Positions 16,331 to 25,564 of a stretch of DNA of 64,000 bases are shown here, piece by piece. The translations under genes and the position numbers were made by a program. Numbering within the stretch: the first letter of the stretch is position 1; every line of letters begins with the position of its first letter. The notes beneath the pieces were generated by a model. It made no database searches. It saw only the letters and a program-made list of their open reading frames with translations, and was not told where the DNA came from. Origin of the DNA: Winogradskyella haliclonae (GTDB lineage Bacteria; Bacteroidota; Bacteroidia; Flavobacteriales; Flavobacteriaceae); NCBI RefSeq assembly GCF_014635865.1, contig NZ_BMDQ01000001.1:1670229-1734228 (forward strand). Reading direction: 5' to 3'.

Positions 16331-17713
16331 ATGCAAACAAAGCTAAAATCATATTTTAATCAGAATACTAATGCTGCTCCTTTGGCGGTTTTTAGAATTG
16401 GTTTTGGTCTTATGATGTTGGTAAGCATCATTAGGTTTTGGTCCAAAGGCTGGATAGAGACATTTTATTTACAGCCAAAATTTCACTTCTCTTATTTTGG
16501 TTTTGAGTGGATAAAACCAATGGGGAATTATACGTATTTGTTATTTTTTATATGTGGCTTAGCGGCTCTTTTAGTGGCTTTAGGATTAAAATATCGTTTA
16601 GCTATTATTGCATTTTTTTTGAGTTTTACATACATCGAACTGATGGATAAAACCACCTATCTTAACCATTACTACTTTACGAGTATTCTTAGTTTTCTAA
16701 TGATTTTTTTACCTGCTAATGCTTATTTCTCTTTAGATAGCATCGTTAGAAAAAAAGACTATTCCCAAATACCTAAATGGACCATAGATAGCATAAAACT
16801 ATTACTATCCATAGTCTATATATATGCTGGTTTAGCTAAATTAAATAGCGATTGGTTATTTAAAGCCATGCCACTAAAAATATGGTTGCCATCTAAATAT
16901 GATATTCCTTTTATAGGTGAAACACTAATGCATAAAGACTGGTTTCATTTTGCAATGAGTTGGTCAGGAATGTTGTATGATTTAGCAATCCCTTTTTTGC
17001 TCCTTTTTAAACGTACTCGAACTTTTGCATTTGTTTTAGTAGTCATATTTCATGTATTTACCAGAGTTCTGTTCCCTATAGGCATGTTTCCGTATATCAT
17101 GATAATTTCTACCTTGATTTTCTTTGAATCTGGTTTTCATAATAAGATTATTAAAGTTCTTAGAAAGATTATGAATCTGTTGTCTCTTCGAATACAGTCA
17201 GGAAGTATTACTCAGATTAAAGTGATGGATACCTTTGTAGAGAAACGCCAACGTGTTATACTTTCTATATTGGTAGTATTTTTTAGTATTCAAATACTAT
17301 TGCCATGGCGATATGCGCTTTATCCAAACGAATTATTTTGGACAGAAGAAGGTTATCGTTTTAGCTGGCGTGTAATGCTTATGGAAAAAGCTGGATACAC
17401 AAACTTTAAAATCGTTAACTCAGAAACAAACTCATTCTTTTATGTTGAAAATAGTGATTTTCTCACACCGTTTCAAGAAAAGCAAATGAGTTTTCAACCA
17501 GATTTTATATTAGAATATGCTCATTTTTTAGGAGACCACTTTAAAAGCCAAGGCCATGAGAATATACAAGTATTTGTAGATTGTCATGTGGCTCTTAACG
17601 GACGAATGAGCCAAAGATATATCAACCCAAAAGTAGATTTATATCAATTAAAAGAATCGTTTCAACCTAAAGATTGGATATTACCATTTAATGATGAGAT
17701 TAAAGGATTATAG
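16331..17713 (+). CDS. HTTM-domain (vitamin K carboxylase-like) membrane protein
   Basis: This is a 460-residue multi-pass inner membrane protein. The first 300 residues contain about eight hydrophobic segments and HTTM-domain landmarks: AVFRIGFGLMML, YLNHYYFTSILSFLMIFLPAN, IVYIYAGLAKLNSDWLF and HVFTRVLFPIGMFPYIM. A soluble C-terminal part follows (WRVMLMEKAGYTNFKIV). HTTM domains are related to vitamin K-dependent gamma-carboxylase, but bacterial members have mostly unknown substrates. Its stop lies 23 bases inside the next gene, a TonB receptor, implying coupled translation, and it sits directly after the imelysin gene. It may modify or help assemble a partner in this module; that is inference. 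Confidence 0.83.
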   Translation: MQTKLKSYFNQNTNAAPLAVFRIGFGLMMLVSIIRFWSKGWIETFYLQPKFHFSYFGFEWIKPMGNYTYLLFFICGLAALLVALGLKYRLAIIAFFLSFTYIELMDKTTYLNHYYFTSILSFLMIFLPANAYFSLDSIVRKKDYSQIPKWTIDSIKLLLSIVYIYAGLAKLNSDWLFKAMPLKIWLPSKYDIPFIGETLMHKDWFHFAMSWSGMLYDLAIPFLLLFKRTRTFAFVLVVIFHVFTRVLFPIGMFPYIMIISTLIFFESGFHNKIIKVLRKIMNLLSLRIQSGSITQIKVMDTFVEKRQRVILSILVVFFSIQILLPWRYALYPNELFWTEEGYRFSWRVMLMEKAGYTNFKIVNSETNSFFYVENSDFLTPFQEKQMSFQPDFILEYAHFLGDHFKSQGHENIQVFVDCHVALNGRMSQRYINPKVDLYQLKESFQPKDWILPFNDEIKGL

Positions 17714-20123
17714 CATTACGTTAGTTATTTGTTTGATAAGTGTTTTAGGAATTGCGCAGAATAAAGTTTCTGGCGTAATACAAGATCAGGTCTCGCGACA
17801 ACCCGTTGCTGATGTTGAAGTCTATAGTAAAAAAGGGGGACTACTAGCAAAGACCAATAAAGAAGGTTATTATGAGTTTAATACCAATGACGAAAGATTG
17901 ACCTTGGTATTCTTCATTTTTGAGTATAAGTCTCTTGAGGTGACTGTTCAAGTAAATGGTGATACTACAGTGAATCAATCTATAGAACCTTATGCTGAAG
18001 TCTTAACTGCTGTAGAAATTACTGCCAAAAGAGCTGAAGAGTTTGAGCTTTCTAGGTTGAGAGATGTTGAAGAAACCGCAATATACGCGGGTAAAAAAAC
18101 TGAAGTTATTCTTGTAGATCAATCTATGGCTAATATTGCGACAAATAATGCAAGGCAATTGTATAGCCAGGTTGCAGGTCTAAATATATTTCAGAATGAT
18201 GATGCAGGATTACAACTAAATATTGGAGGTCGAGGCTTGGACCCAAACCGTACCTCTAATTTTAATACGAGGCAAAACGGTTACGATATTAGCGCAGATG
18301 TTTTGGGTTATCCTGAAAGTTACTATACACCACCAGCAGAAGCTGTTGACCAAATCCAAGTGGTACGAGGCGCAGCATCATTACAATACGGGACACAGTT
18401 TGGAGGACTAATTAATTTTAAATTAAAATCACCAAATCCTAATAAACCAATTGAGTTTATAACAAGAAATACTTTGGGTAGCTTTGGATTGTATACCAAT
18501 TTTACGAGTTTAAGTGGAACAAAAGACAAGTTTAGCTATTACACTTATTTCAATTACAAAAAAGGTGATGGGTTTAGACCAAATTCCCAGTTCGAATCTA
18601 AAAATGCATACGCCTACTTAGGGTATCAGTTATCCAATAGAACAAAACTATCGGGCGAACTCACATACCTGAGATATTTAGTACAGCAACCTGGAGGTCT
18701 TAACGATAGTCAGTTTGCTCAAGACCCATTTCAAGGTAACCGCACACGTAATTGGTTTCAAATAGACTGGCTATTGTACAATTTTAAAGTCGCTCACAAG
18801 TTTTCAGAGAATACAAACTTTACATTCAACTTCTTCGGTCTTGATGCAGAACGAAATGCTTTAGGTTTTAGAACTAATAGACAAGACATTCCTGACAACT
18901 TTATTGAGAGGGATTTAATAAAAGGCGAATTCAATAATTTTGGTTTTGAAGCAAGATTATTAACTCAATACAAACTCTTAGGAAAGTCCTCTACTGGCTT
19001 AATAGGAACCAAATTCTATTCAGCGGATAATACCTCTATACAAGGACCTGGAAGTGATGGTATTGATCCGAATTTTGATTTACAAACAGACGTGTTCCCT
19101 AATTATCAAAACCAATCTAATTTCAGCAATCCTAACTTAAATATTGCCTTTTTTGGAGAGAATATAATTTACTTAAATGATAAGTTATCAATTACGCCTG
19201 GAGCACGTTTTGAGTATATTAAAACAGAAAGTGACGGTTTTTCAAAACGAATTAATTTGGATGCTGCGGGCAATGTAATTTTGAACGAAACGATTTTATC
19301 TAGTGACACCAATGAGCGGTCGTTTGCGTTGGTTGGTTTAGGAGCAAGTTACAGACCTACGCCAAAGATTGAATTATATGCAAATGCATCTCAGAATTAC
19401 CGTTCTGTGACATTCTCAGATATTAATCTCGTAAATCCAGACTTTAGAGTTTTAGAACTTGACGACGAAACGGGACAAACAATAGACATAGGAATCCGTG
19501 GTAGAATTGATAATAAGGTTTCTTTCGATGTCAGTACGTTTGCACTATTTTATGATGATAGAATAGGCTTAGATTTAAGAACCTTTCCAGGAAATGATGT
19601 GGATTTAGTAAGAGATAATGTTGGTGATGCCTTAATCTATGGTTTAGAGACTTTAATTGATTTTGACCTCAATAATACATTAATTAAAAATGAAGATATA
19701 AAACTTAATTACTTTATTAATCTAGCTTTTATTCAATCGGAATACACTAATTCTGATGTTTCAGGGATAGAAGGTAATGACGTAGAATATGTACCAGAAC
19801 TGAATCTAAAAACTGGCATTAGATTTGGCTATAAAGATTTTCAAGGTAGTTTGCAATACACCTATTTGTCTGAACAATTTTCGGATGCGTCTAATTCTAG
19901 CACAAGTTTAGGAGGAAGTTCAGGTATTATTGGTAAAATTCCATCTTACGATATTTTAGATTTATCGATGTCATATACTTACAAGAACTTTAAGCTGGAA
20001 ACGGGTATTAATAATCTTTTAGATAATGCGTATTTTACCAGACGTGCAGAAGCCTATCCTGGTCCTGGAATAATTCCGTCACCACCAAGAAATTGGTTTA
20101 CTACGCTACAAATCAAGTTTTAA
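17691..20123 (+). CDS. FecA-like TonB-dependent receptor with carboxypeptidase-like N-domain
   Basis: This 810-residue outer membrane receptor has a signal peptide (ending GIAQ), a carboxypeptidase-regulatory-like beta domain at about 25-105 (VSGVIQDQVSRQPVADVEV), then a plug (DQIQVVRGAASLQYGTQFGG) and a barrel ending in WFTTLQIKF. The plug region (NIGGRGLDPNRTSNFNTRQN) resembles Fe(III)-dicitrate-type receptors. Together with the DUF4856 and imelysin genes it points to uptake of a ferric complex; the ligand is not known. The start overlaps the HTTM gene by 23 bases; a second ATG follows immediately at 17694. A FecI/FecR pair is not present nearby. Confidence 0.88.
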   Translation: MMRLKDYSITLVICLISVLGIAQNKVSGVIQDQVSRQPVADVEVYSKKGGLLAKTNKEGYYEFNTNDERLTLVFFIFEYKSLEVTVQVNGDTTVNQSIEPYAEVLTAVEITAKRAEEFELSRLRDVEETAIYAGKKTEVILVDQSMANIATNNARQLYSQVAGLNIFQNDDAGLQLNIGGRGLDPNRTSNFNTRQNGYDISADVLGYPESYYTPPAEAVDQIQVVRGAASLQYGTQFGGLINFKLKSPNPNKPIEFITRNTLGSFGLYTNFTSLSGTKDKFSYYTYFNYKKGDGFRPNSQFESKNAYAYLGYQLSNRTKLSGELTYLRYLVQQPGGLNDSQFAQDPFQGNRTRNWFQIDWLLYNFKVAHKFSENTNFTFNFFGLDAERNALGFRTNRQDIPDNFIERDLIKGEFNNFGFEARLLTQYKLLGKSSTGLIGTKFYSADNTSIQGPGSDGIDPNFDLQTDVFPNYQNQSNFSNPNLNIAFFGENIIYLNDKLSITPGARFEYIKTESDGFSKRINLDAAGNVILNETILSSDTNERSFALVGLGASYRPTPKIELYANASQNYRSVTFSDINLVNPDFRVLELDDETGQTIDIGIRGRIDNKVSFDVSTFALFYDDRIGLDLRTFPGNDVDLVRDNVGDALIYGLETLIDFDLNNTLIKNEDIKLNYFINLAFIQSEYTNSDVSGIEGNDVEYVPELNLKTGIRFGYKDFQGSLQYTYLSEQFSDASNSSTSLGGSSGIIGKIPSYDILDLSMSYTYKNFKLETGINNLLDNAYFTRRAEAYPGPGIIPSPPRNWFTTLQIKF

Positions 20124-20145
20124 TATAATAACCAAATATTAGTCG

Positions 20146-20153
20146 TATATTTG
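20146..20153 (+). promoter_or_regulatory. -7 box (TATATTTG) for guaB
   Basis: Exact TAnnTTTG match 23 bases before the guaB ATG at 20177. No well-spaced -33 TTG is seen. It lies in the 53-base gap after the TonB receptor gene, so guaB is probably transcribed independently. Confidence 0.55.
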
Positions 20154-20176
20154 CATGCAATTATATCTTAATTGCA

Positions 20177-21646
20177 ATGACAGCACACAACAACAAAATA
20201 TTAGGAGAAGGTCTAACTTATGACGATGTCCTATTAGTTCCAGCGTATTCCGAAGTGCTTCCTAGAGAAGTTAATATTCAATCAAAATTTACAAGAAACA
20301 TTACTATTAATGTGCCTATTGTATCTGCAGCAATGGATACGGTCACAGAAAGTCGTATGGCTATTGCCATGGCACGTGAAGGTGGGATAGGTGTTTTGCA
20401 TAAAAATATGACTATTGAGGCTCAAGCTACTAAAGTACGTAAAGTAAAACGTGCAGAAAGTGGCATGATTATCGACCCAGTAACTCTGCCAATGGATGCT
20501 AAAGTTAGTGATGCAAAAAATGCGATGCGCGAGCATAGTATTGGTGGGATTCCTATTGTTGATGAAAATGGAAAATTAAAAGGGATTGTAACCAATCGTG
20601 ATTTGCGTTTTGAGCACAGAAATGAAAGACCTATCGTTGAGGTTATGACAAGCGAAAATTTAGTGACAGCTCCTGAAGGAACTTCATTAAAAGATGCTGA
20701 AAAGATTCTTCAAGAAAATAAAATTGAAAAGCTACTCATAGTCAATGGCGATAAGCTCGAGGGTTTAATTACCTTTAGAGATATTACCAAAGTCACTCAA
20801 AAACCAATTGCTAATAAAGATTCTTACGGAAGATTACGTGTTGCAGCTGCCATTGGTGTTACAGGTGATGCTGTTGATAGAGCAGAAGCATTGGTTAATG
20901 CTGGCGTAGATGCTGTAATTATTGATACAGCACATGGACATACTCAAGGTGTTGTATTGGTCTTAAAAGAAATAAAATCTAAATTCCCTGACCTTGAAGT
21001 CGTTGTAGGAAACATTGCAACTGCTGAAGCTGCTAAATATTTGGTCGAAGCTGGTGCTGATGCTGTAAAAGTAGGTATCGGACCTGGTTCTATATGTACC
21101 ACTCGTGTTGTAGCAGGTGTTGGTTTTCCACAATTCTCTGCTGTATTAGAAGTCGCTGAAGCCATTAAAGGTTCTGGTGTTCCAGTTATTGCAGATGGCG
21201 GAATCAGATATACAGGAGATATACCTAAAGCCATTGCAGCTGGTGCAGATACGGTAATGTTGGGCTCATTATTAGCAGGAACAAAAGAAAGTCCTGGAGA
21301 GACCATTATATATGAAGGCAGAAAGTTTAAATCGTATCGTGGTATGGGTTCTGTTGAAGCTATGAAACAAGGCAGTAAAGACCGTTATTTCCAAGATGTA
21401 GAAGATGATATTAAAAAATTAGTGCCAGAAGGCATTGTTGGTCGTGTACCATACAAAGGCGAGTTATTTGAAAGTATTCACCAGTTTGTTGGTGGCTTAC
21501 GTGCTGGTATGGGCTATTGTGGCGCCAAAGACGTTAATACTCTAAAGGAAACTGGACGTTTTGTAAAAATTACAGCAAGTGGTATTAATGAGAGCCATCC
21601 TCACGATGTAACCATTACTAAGGAAGCACCTAATTATTCGAGATAA
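20177..21646 (+). CDS. guaB: IMP dehydrogenase
   Basis: It oxidises IMP to XMP with NAD, the committed step of guanine nucleotide synthesis. The 489 residues include the N-terminal [17 protein letters not shown], two CBS domains (about 95-210, with [18 protein letters not shown] and [16 protein letters not shown]), the catalytic Cys loop GPGSICTTR, and the flap [10 protein letters not shown]. Length is normal. The gene is single, with its own promoter and a strong bidirectional terminator after it. Confidence 0.98.
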   Translation: MTAHNNKILGEGLTYDDVLLVPAYSEVLPREVNIQSKFTRNITINVPIVSAAMDTVTESRMAIAMAREGGIGVLHKNMTIEAQATKVRKVKRAESGMIIDPVTLPMDAKVSDAKNAMREHSIGGIPIVDENGKLKGIVTNRDLRFEHRNERPIVEVMTSENLVTAPEGTSLKDAEKILQENKIEKLLIVNGDKLEGLITFRDITKVTQKPIANKDSYGRLRVAAAIGVTGDAVDRAEALVNAGVDAVIIDTAHGHTQGVVLVLKEIKSKFPDLEVVVGNIATAEAAKYLVEAGADAVKVGIGPGSICTTRVVAGVGFPQFSAVLEVAEAIKGSGVPVIADGGIRYTGDIPKAIAAGADTVMLGSLLAGTKESPGETIIYEGRKFKSYRGMGSVEAMKQGSKDRYFQDVEDDIKKLVPEGIVGRVPYKGELFESIHQFVGGLRAGMGYCGAKDVNTLKETGRFVKITASGINESHPHDVTITKEAPNYSR

Positions 21647-21663
21647 GCTATCTTACACATAAT

Positions 21664-21697
21664 AAAAAAGCAGCATCCAAACGGGTGCTGCTTTTTT
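21664..21697. terminator. Bidirectional terminator between guaB and FISUMP gene
   Basis: A stem formed by 21670-21678 and 21683-21691 (GCAGCATCC with GGGTGCTGC, one G-T pair) with a four-base loop is flanked by A6 and T6 runs, so it can end transcripts from both sides. Confidence 0.85.
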
Positions 21698-21712
21698 ATG
21701 CTATTTGAAAAA

Positions 21713-22465
21713 TTAGTCTTTAATGAGTCTAACTCCAGCTCCAATTTGTATCGCATTACCATCAAAAAGAATTTCTGGTTCATCAAAGAGTTGAACCAAT
21801 ATTCGCCTTTGAGAACCTAAACTTGTTCCTCCTGTAGGATTAGTAATGTCAGAAGTTGCAAGAGTACATATACCTCCTGGGAAAATGGAACTACCTCCAG
21901 CACTGACATATCCATTCGGTAAAGCGTTAAAGATAGATCCACCATTACCATTACCACTAGATTCTACCCAGCCAATTTCAGATTTTAGAGCAGTAGCTTC
22001 GTTACCAGATTGGCCATTAGCAGCCAAAAAACTTTCAAGCTCTCTAAAATCTGCTTCAGTTGGAATACGCCAACCTTCAGGAGCTAAATTTCCATTTTCT
22101 AGAGCAAAATAATTGTACATAGCTGCATAATACCGAGGTGGCAGTTCTTCATCAACTGCATTATTAAAATCACTCGTATCTGCCCATTGAAATAATGGAG
22201 TTTGGTTATTTAAGTTACCCCAGTTACTACCGAAGACTTCAAAAGTATATTCAGTAATTGGAGTCCCATCATTAAAAGTTGTAGTTTTTAGGTTTTCAGC
22301 AGCCCATACCTGATTTCCTATGGTAATCGTATTGTAAGTGTTGCCATCTATGTCTGTAAATGTAAGTTCTTGTTGTTCTTGAGTATTATTGTCATCGCTG
22401 TTAGAACAGTTGAAAAAGAAAGTGAATACTAATAAAGCGGCTATAATTCTAATTGGATTTTTCAT
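21713..22465 (-). CDS. FISUMP-domain lipoprotein
   Basis: This lipoprotein of about 250 residues has signal peptide MKNPIRIIAALLVFTFFFNC with lipid Cys20, followed by SNSDDNN. The mature part matches the Fibrobacter succinogenes major paralogous (FISUMP) domain: DIDGNTYNTITIGNQVWAAENL near the start, APEGWRIPTEADF in the middle, and GAGVRLIKD at the end, with YVSAGG and LATSD-like motifs between. These C-type-lectin-like domains are common on Bacteroidota surface proteins; function is unknown. The ATG at 22465 gives a standard signal peptide; an in-frame GTG at 22486 would add seven residues. Confidence 0.78.
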   Translation of the reverse strand: MKNPIRIIAALLVFTFFFNCSNSDDNNTQEQQELTFTDIDGNTYNTITIGNQVWAAENLKTTTFNDGTPITEYTFEVFGSNWGNLNNQTPLFQWADTSDFNNAVDEELPPRYYAAMYNYFALENGNLAPEGWRIPTEADFRELESFLAANGQSGNEATALKSEIGWVESSGNGNGGSIFNALPNGYVSAGGSSIFPGGICTLATSDITNPTGGTSLGSQRRILVQLFDEPEILFDGNAIQIGAGVRLIKD

Positions 22466-22530
22466 AAGGGTTTTCTTATATAACACGCAAGTTTTTAATT
22501 TACCTACCTCAATTATATATAGTTTAGAAA

Positions 22531-23805
22531 TTATCCGGCTATAGTCTCAAGCGCATTGACTAAATAATCGATATCTTTTTTGGTTATATAAATTCCAAAA
22601 GAAATACGAACGCCATTTAAGCCAAAAGTAGACATAGGCCTAGTATCTATACTATAGTTATCAAACAGTTGCTTTTTTACTTTAGATACAGGTTTCCCAA
22701 TAACTTCTAATGTTTGTATAGCACATGATAGTTGGTCATTTTCTGGTGTTTTTAGTTTAAATTTTGGATTAGCCTTTACTTTGTCTCTAAAATAATGTTT
22801 CAACGCATATGAGCGTTTGGTGATTTTTTCACCTCCAATAGCATTATGAAATGCAACAGCGTCACCCAAACCCAGATACTCAGGAAGATTTCTAGTATTG
22901 TAGTTTTCTAAACGTCTTACGCTTTTGTCTTTATGACCTCTAGCTACGATTAATGGTTTTAAATATTTCTGACTTTCCTGCTTTGCATAAAACACGGCTA
23001 TACCTTTTGGAGAAAATAACCATTTGTGCGCACTGGCAGTATAAAAATCACAACCTAAATCTTTAAGATTAATGGTAAACATACCGGCTGTTTGCGCGCC
23101 ATCGACTGCAACTAGAATGCCTTTTTTGTGTGCCATTTCACTAATTTCTTTTACTGGTAAAAGCATACCATTAGTGTTTACAATATGGCAGATGTTTATC
23201 ACTTTTGTTTTGGGAGTAATTGCATTTTCATAGACAGCAACTATATCTTCTATTGTTTTTGGTAGTAGTGGTAATTTTGGGCGTACTAATTTTATGCCTT
23301 TTGTTTCTTGCCAAACTTCCCAAGGAACATATGCACTAGCGTGGTCATGGTTAGATAAGATGACCTCGTCTCCGGCTTTTAAATCTATACTTTTAGCAAT
23401 AAGATTCATACCTTCTGTAGTATTGTGTGTAATGGCAATCTCTTCTTTATTTACCGAAAATAAATGCGCTACTTGTAGACGCACTTTTTCTTTTTCATCT
23501 TGCCATTCACCCCACATATATCTGGACGGAAACCCATCTAATGTAGCTCTATAACTGTTGGTAGCGCCTTGTACAGACATTGGTGATGGTCCTAGAGAAC
23601 CGTTATTAAAATAGTAAAGCCCATGTGCAAAATGAAATTGAGCCTTTACAGTTTCCCAAAATGCTTCAGAACTATCATTTGCATTATAATCATTTAGAGG
23701 TTTAAGTCGCTCTTTATTATCTGCGTAGAGCTGAGGTATTAATAGAGAGGCTGCTGTACCTGCAGTAATCTTTTTTATAAATGAACGACGATCAGAATTA
23801 CTCAT
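22531..23805 (-). CDS. Tat-signal aminotransferase class V (isopenicillin-N-epimerase-like)
   Basis: A PLP-dependent fold-type I enzyme of about 424 residues. The N-terminus carries a twin-arginine signal (SDRRSFIKK, then a hydrophobic stretch ending LIPQLYA), so a folded enzyme with PLP would go to the periplasm. Core motifs are YFNNGSLGPSP, NTTEGMNL, HDHASA, VDGAQTAG and SAHKW, whose Lys should bind PLP. It resembles the isopenicillin N epimerase / cysteine desulfurase-like group; substrate unknown. The ATG at 23805 places RR near the N-terminus; an in-frame GTG at 23814 is less likely. No partner gene is apparent. Confidence 0.88.
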   Translation of the reverse strand: MSNSDRRSFIKKITAGTAASLLIPQLYADNKERLKPLNDYNANDSSEAFWETVKAQFHFAHGLYYFNNGSLGPSPMSVQGATNSYRATLDGFPSRYMWGEWQDEKEKVRLQVAHLFSVNKEEIAITHNTTEGMNLIAKSIDLKAGDEVILSNHDHASAYVPWEVWQETKGIKLVRPKLPLLPKTIEDIVAVYENAITPKTKVINICHIVNTNGMLLPVKEISEMAHKKGILVAVDGAQTAGMFTINLKDLGCDFYTASAHKWLFSPKGIAVFYAKQESQKYLKPLIVARGHKDKSVRRLENYNTRNLPEYLGLGDAVAFHNAIGGEKITKRSYALKHYFRDKVKANPKFKLKTPENDQLSCAIQTLEVIGKPVSKVKKQLFDNYSIDTRPMSTFGLNGVRISFGIYITKKDIDYLVNALETIAG

Positions 23806-24017
23806 AAACTGCACAATTAGATAAGCGTCTAAAATATTGAATAATATTGAGAAATGCGAAGGTGGTTTTTCTTCAGCTTTAAGCTTAAATAGATTTGAGT
23901 TTTATTGATTTCATAGGTTGTTAAACGAAGTTGGTTGAAATTCACTAGAAAGTGAAACCATAATTTGTATCCAGATAGTCTTAAAGTGTATCTTCGTTAA
24001 ATAATTTTGATGTCTTG
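23806..24017. other. Intergenic region between divergent aminotransferase and crtY genes
   Basis: About 210 bases without a gene. The only clear element is a -7 box (TAATTTTG, 24002-24009) in the rightward direction, eight bases before the crtY ATG. I see no hairpin, tRNA or small reading frame worth calling. Confidence 0.5.
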
Positions 24018-25151
24018 ATGAAACACTTTGATTATATCATATTAGGAGCTGGAGCTTCGGGATTACTATTAGCCTACCGTATAGCTAGTGATGCCTTTTT
24101 TGATGATACATCTATCCTTATTATTGATAAAAGTAGTAACAAAGGTAATGATCGAACATGGTGTTTTTGGGAAGAAGGTCAAGGCGAATGGGATGATATA
24201 CTAGAGAAATCTTGGAGCTCAGTTTTTTTTGGAAGTCAAACATTTTCCAAAACTATAGATATCTCACCTTATCGCTATAAAATGATTCGTAGTGCAGCAT
24301 TTTATAATAAGCTTTGGAAAAAGATTAATCAGAAAAGTAATATTCAATTTTTAGAAGCTTCAATTAAAGATTTTCAAGAAAAAGAAAATGTATACGTAAC
24401 AACTTCTAAAGGTGACTTTACCGCTACAAAGCTATTTAATAGTATTCCAGATTTATCGTATTTAAAACAAAAAAAATACCCGGTTTTGCAGCAACACTTT
24501 GTAGGTTGGTTTGTAAAGACAAAAACCGAAATTTTTGATGATACTTTGGCTACGTTTATGGATTTTTCTGTACCTCAAAATGGTAATACGCGTTTTATGT
24601 ATATGCTGCCAATTGATAAGCAAACAGCACTTTTTGAGTACACGTTATTCTCTAAAGATATATTGCAACTATCAGAATATGAAGCTGCGATTAAGGATTA
24701 TTTAAAAGAAAAAAGCGTATCAGATTTTGAGATTTTAGAAACCGAACAAGGTTCTATACCAATGACATCTTTTAAGTTTTCTGAATTAAACACATCTCGT
24801 GTTTTAAATATTGGTACAGCAGGTGGCTGGACCAAAGCAAGTACTGGTTATACCTTTAGGGCAACGAGTAAGCATACCAAAAAAATAACTGCATTATTAA
24901 AACAAGAAAAGGATGTCTCTAAATCACTTTCTAAGCCAAAGTTCTGGTTTTATGATTTAATCTTTTTAGATGTACTAGCAAATTATAATGCAAGTGGTGC
25001 GAAGTTGTTTTCGAGCTTATTCAAAAAAACTGATGTTAAAACAATTTTTAAATTTTTAGATGAAGAATCATCACTTCTTGAGGACTTAAAAATTATTCTT
25101 TCTGTTCCTCCAAAGCATTTTATCACGTCTTTTTTTAAACGTTTATTTTAG
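24018..25151 (+). CDS. crtY: Lycopene beta-cyclase
   Basis: It cyclises the ends of lycopene to beta-carotene, using a bound FAD. The 377-residue protein begins with a dinucleotide-binding fold (DYIILGAGASGLLLAYRIA), followed by DRTWCFWEEGQGEWDD, a hallmark of CrtY, and later GTAGGWTKASTGYTF, the family's C-terminal substrate region. ATG at 24018 follows directly after an in-frame TTG; the ATG is preferred. It stands alone, about 16 kb from the crtI-crtB-crtZ operon with which it should function to make beta-carotene and zeaxanthin. Its 3' end overlaps a convergent small gene by nine bases. Confidence 0.93.
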   Translation: MKHFDYIILGAGASGLLLAYRIASDAFFDDTSILIIDKSSNKGNDRTWCFWEEGQGEWDDILEKSWSSVFFGSQTFSKTIDISPYRYKMIRSAAFYNKLWKKINQKSNIQFLEASIKDFQEKENVYVTTSKGDFTATKLFNSIPDLSYLKQKKYPVLQQHFVGWFVKTKTEIFDDTLATFMDFSVPQNGNTRFMYMLPIDKQTALFEYTLFSKDILQLSEYEAAIKDYLKEKSVSDFEILETEQGSIPMTSFKFSELNTSRVLNIGTAGGWTKASTGYTFRATSKHTKKITALLKQEKDVSKSLSKPKFWFYDLIFLDVLANYNASGAKLFSSLFKKTDVKTIFKFLDEESSLLEDLKIILSVPPKHFITSFFKRLF

Positions 25152-25385
25152 GTCTTGATAAACTTGTCCACGATGAGGTTTCAAAGCATCACGAATGGGT
25201 TTCATACTAGCCTCATCAACCACTAAATATGCAAGACTATGCATATTGCTTAAATCTTCAATTCCAGTAATTGAGATATTTAACTTTTCAATTTCAATAT
25301 ATTCTTTGAGATGTATAAGATGATGCTCGGCGGTTTTCTTTGCTGTTGGCCCTCTAAAATCCCAAATGAGTTTTAATTTTCGCAT
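25143..25385 (-). CDS. Small conserved-looking protein of unknown function
   Basis: An 80-residue predicted cytoplasmic protein beginning MRKLKLIWDFRGPTAKKTAE, with a later part SLAYLVVDEASMKPIRDALK. The alternation of strand and helix suggests a small ferredoxin-like alpha/beta fold. I do not recognise a family with certainty. A start at 25427 would add 14 residues; I prefer 25385 because the extension looks non-conserved (Ser/Phe-rich). The stop overlaps the crtY stop by nine bases in convergent orientation, so antisense interference is possible. No function is proposed. Confidence 0.6.
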   Translation of the reverse strand: MRKLKLIWDFRGPTAKKTAEHHLIHLKEYIEIEKLNISITGIEDLSNMHSLAYLVVDEASMKPIRDALKPHRGQVYQDLK

Positions 25386-25564
25386 ATATCTAAAAAACGA
25401 TTTCAAACTTTGCGCTAAAATAGACATATATGTGATTACAGAACAATATTTAAAGTGTAAATATGTTATGTTTTTTGACTTGTGGAATACTCTATTTGTT
25501 TTATTTTTGTTCGATTCTGATTAGATTTAGACAATCAATTAAATGATAAATTACAAGATAAATT

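Noticed and set aside
16331..17713. Vitamin K-dependent gamma-carboxylase function for the HTTM gene
   Set aside because: Only fold-level similarity is visible; no evidence for vitamin K chemistry or a carboxylated substrate.
20124..20176. Purine riboswitch before guaB
   Set aside because: The gap is only 53 bases and the promoter box lies 23 bases before the start, leaving no room for an aptamer.
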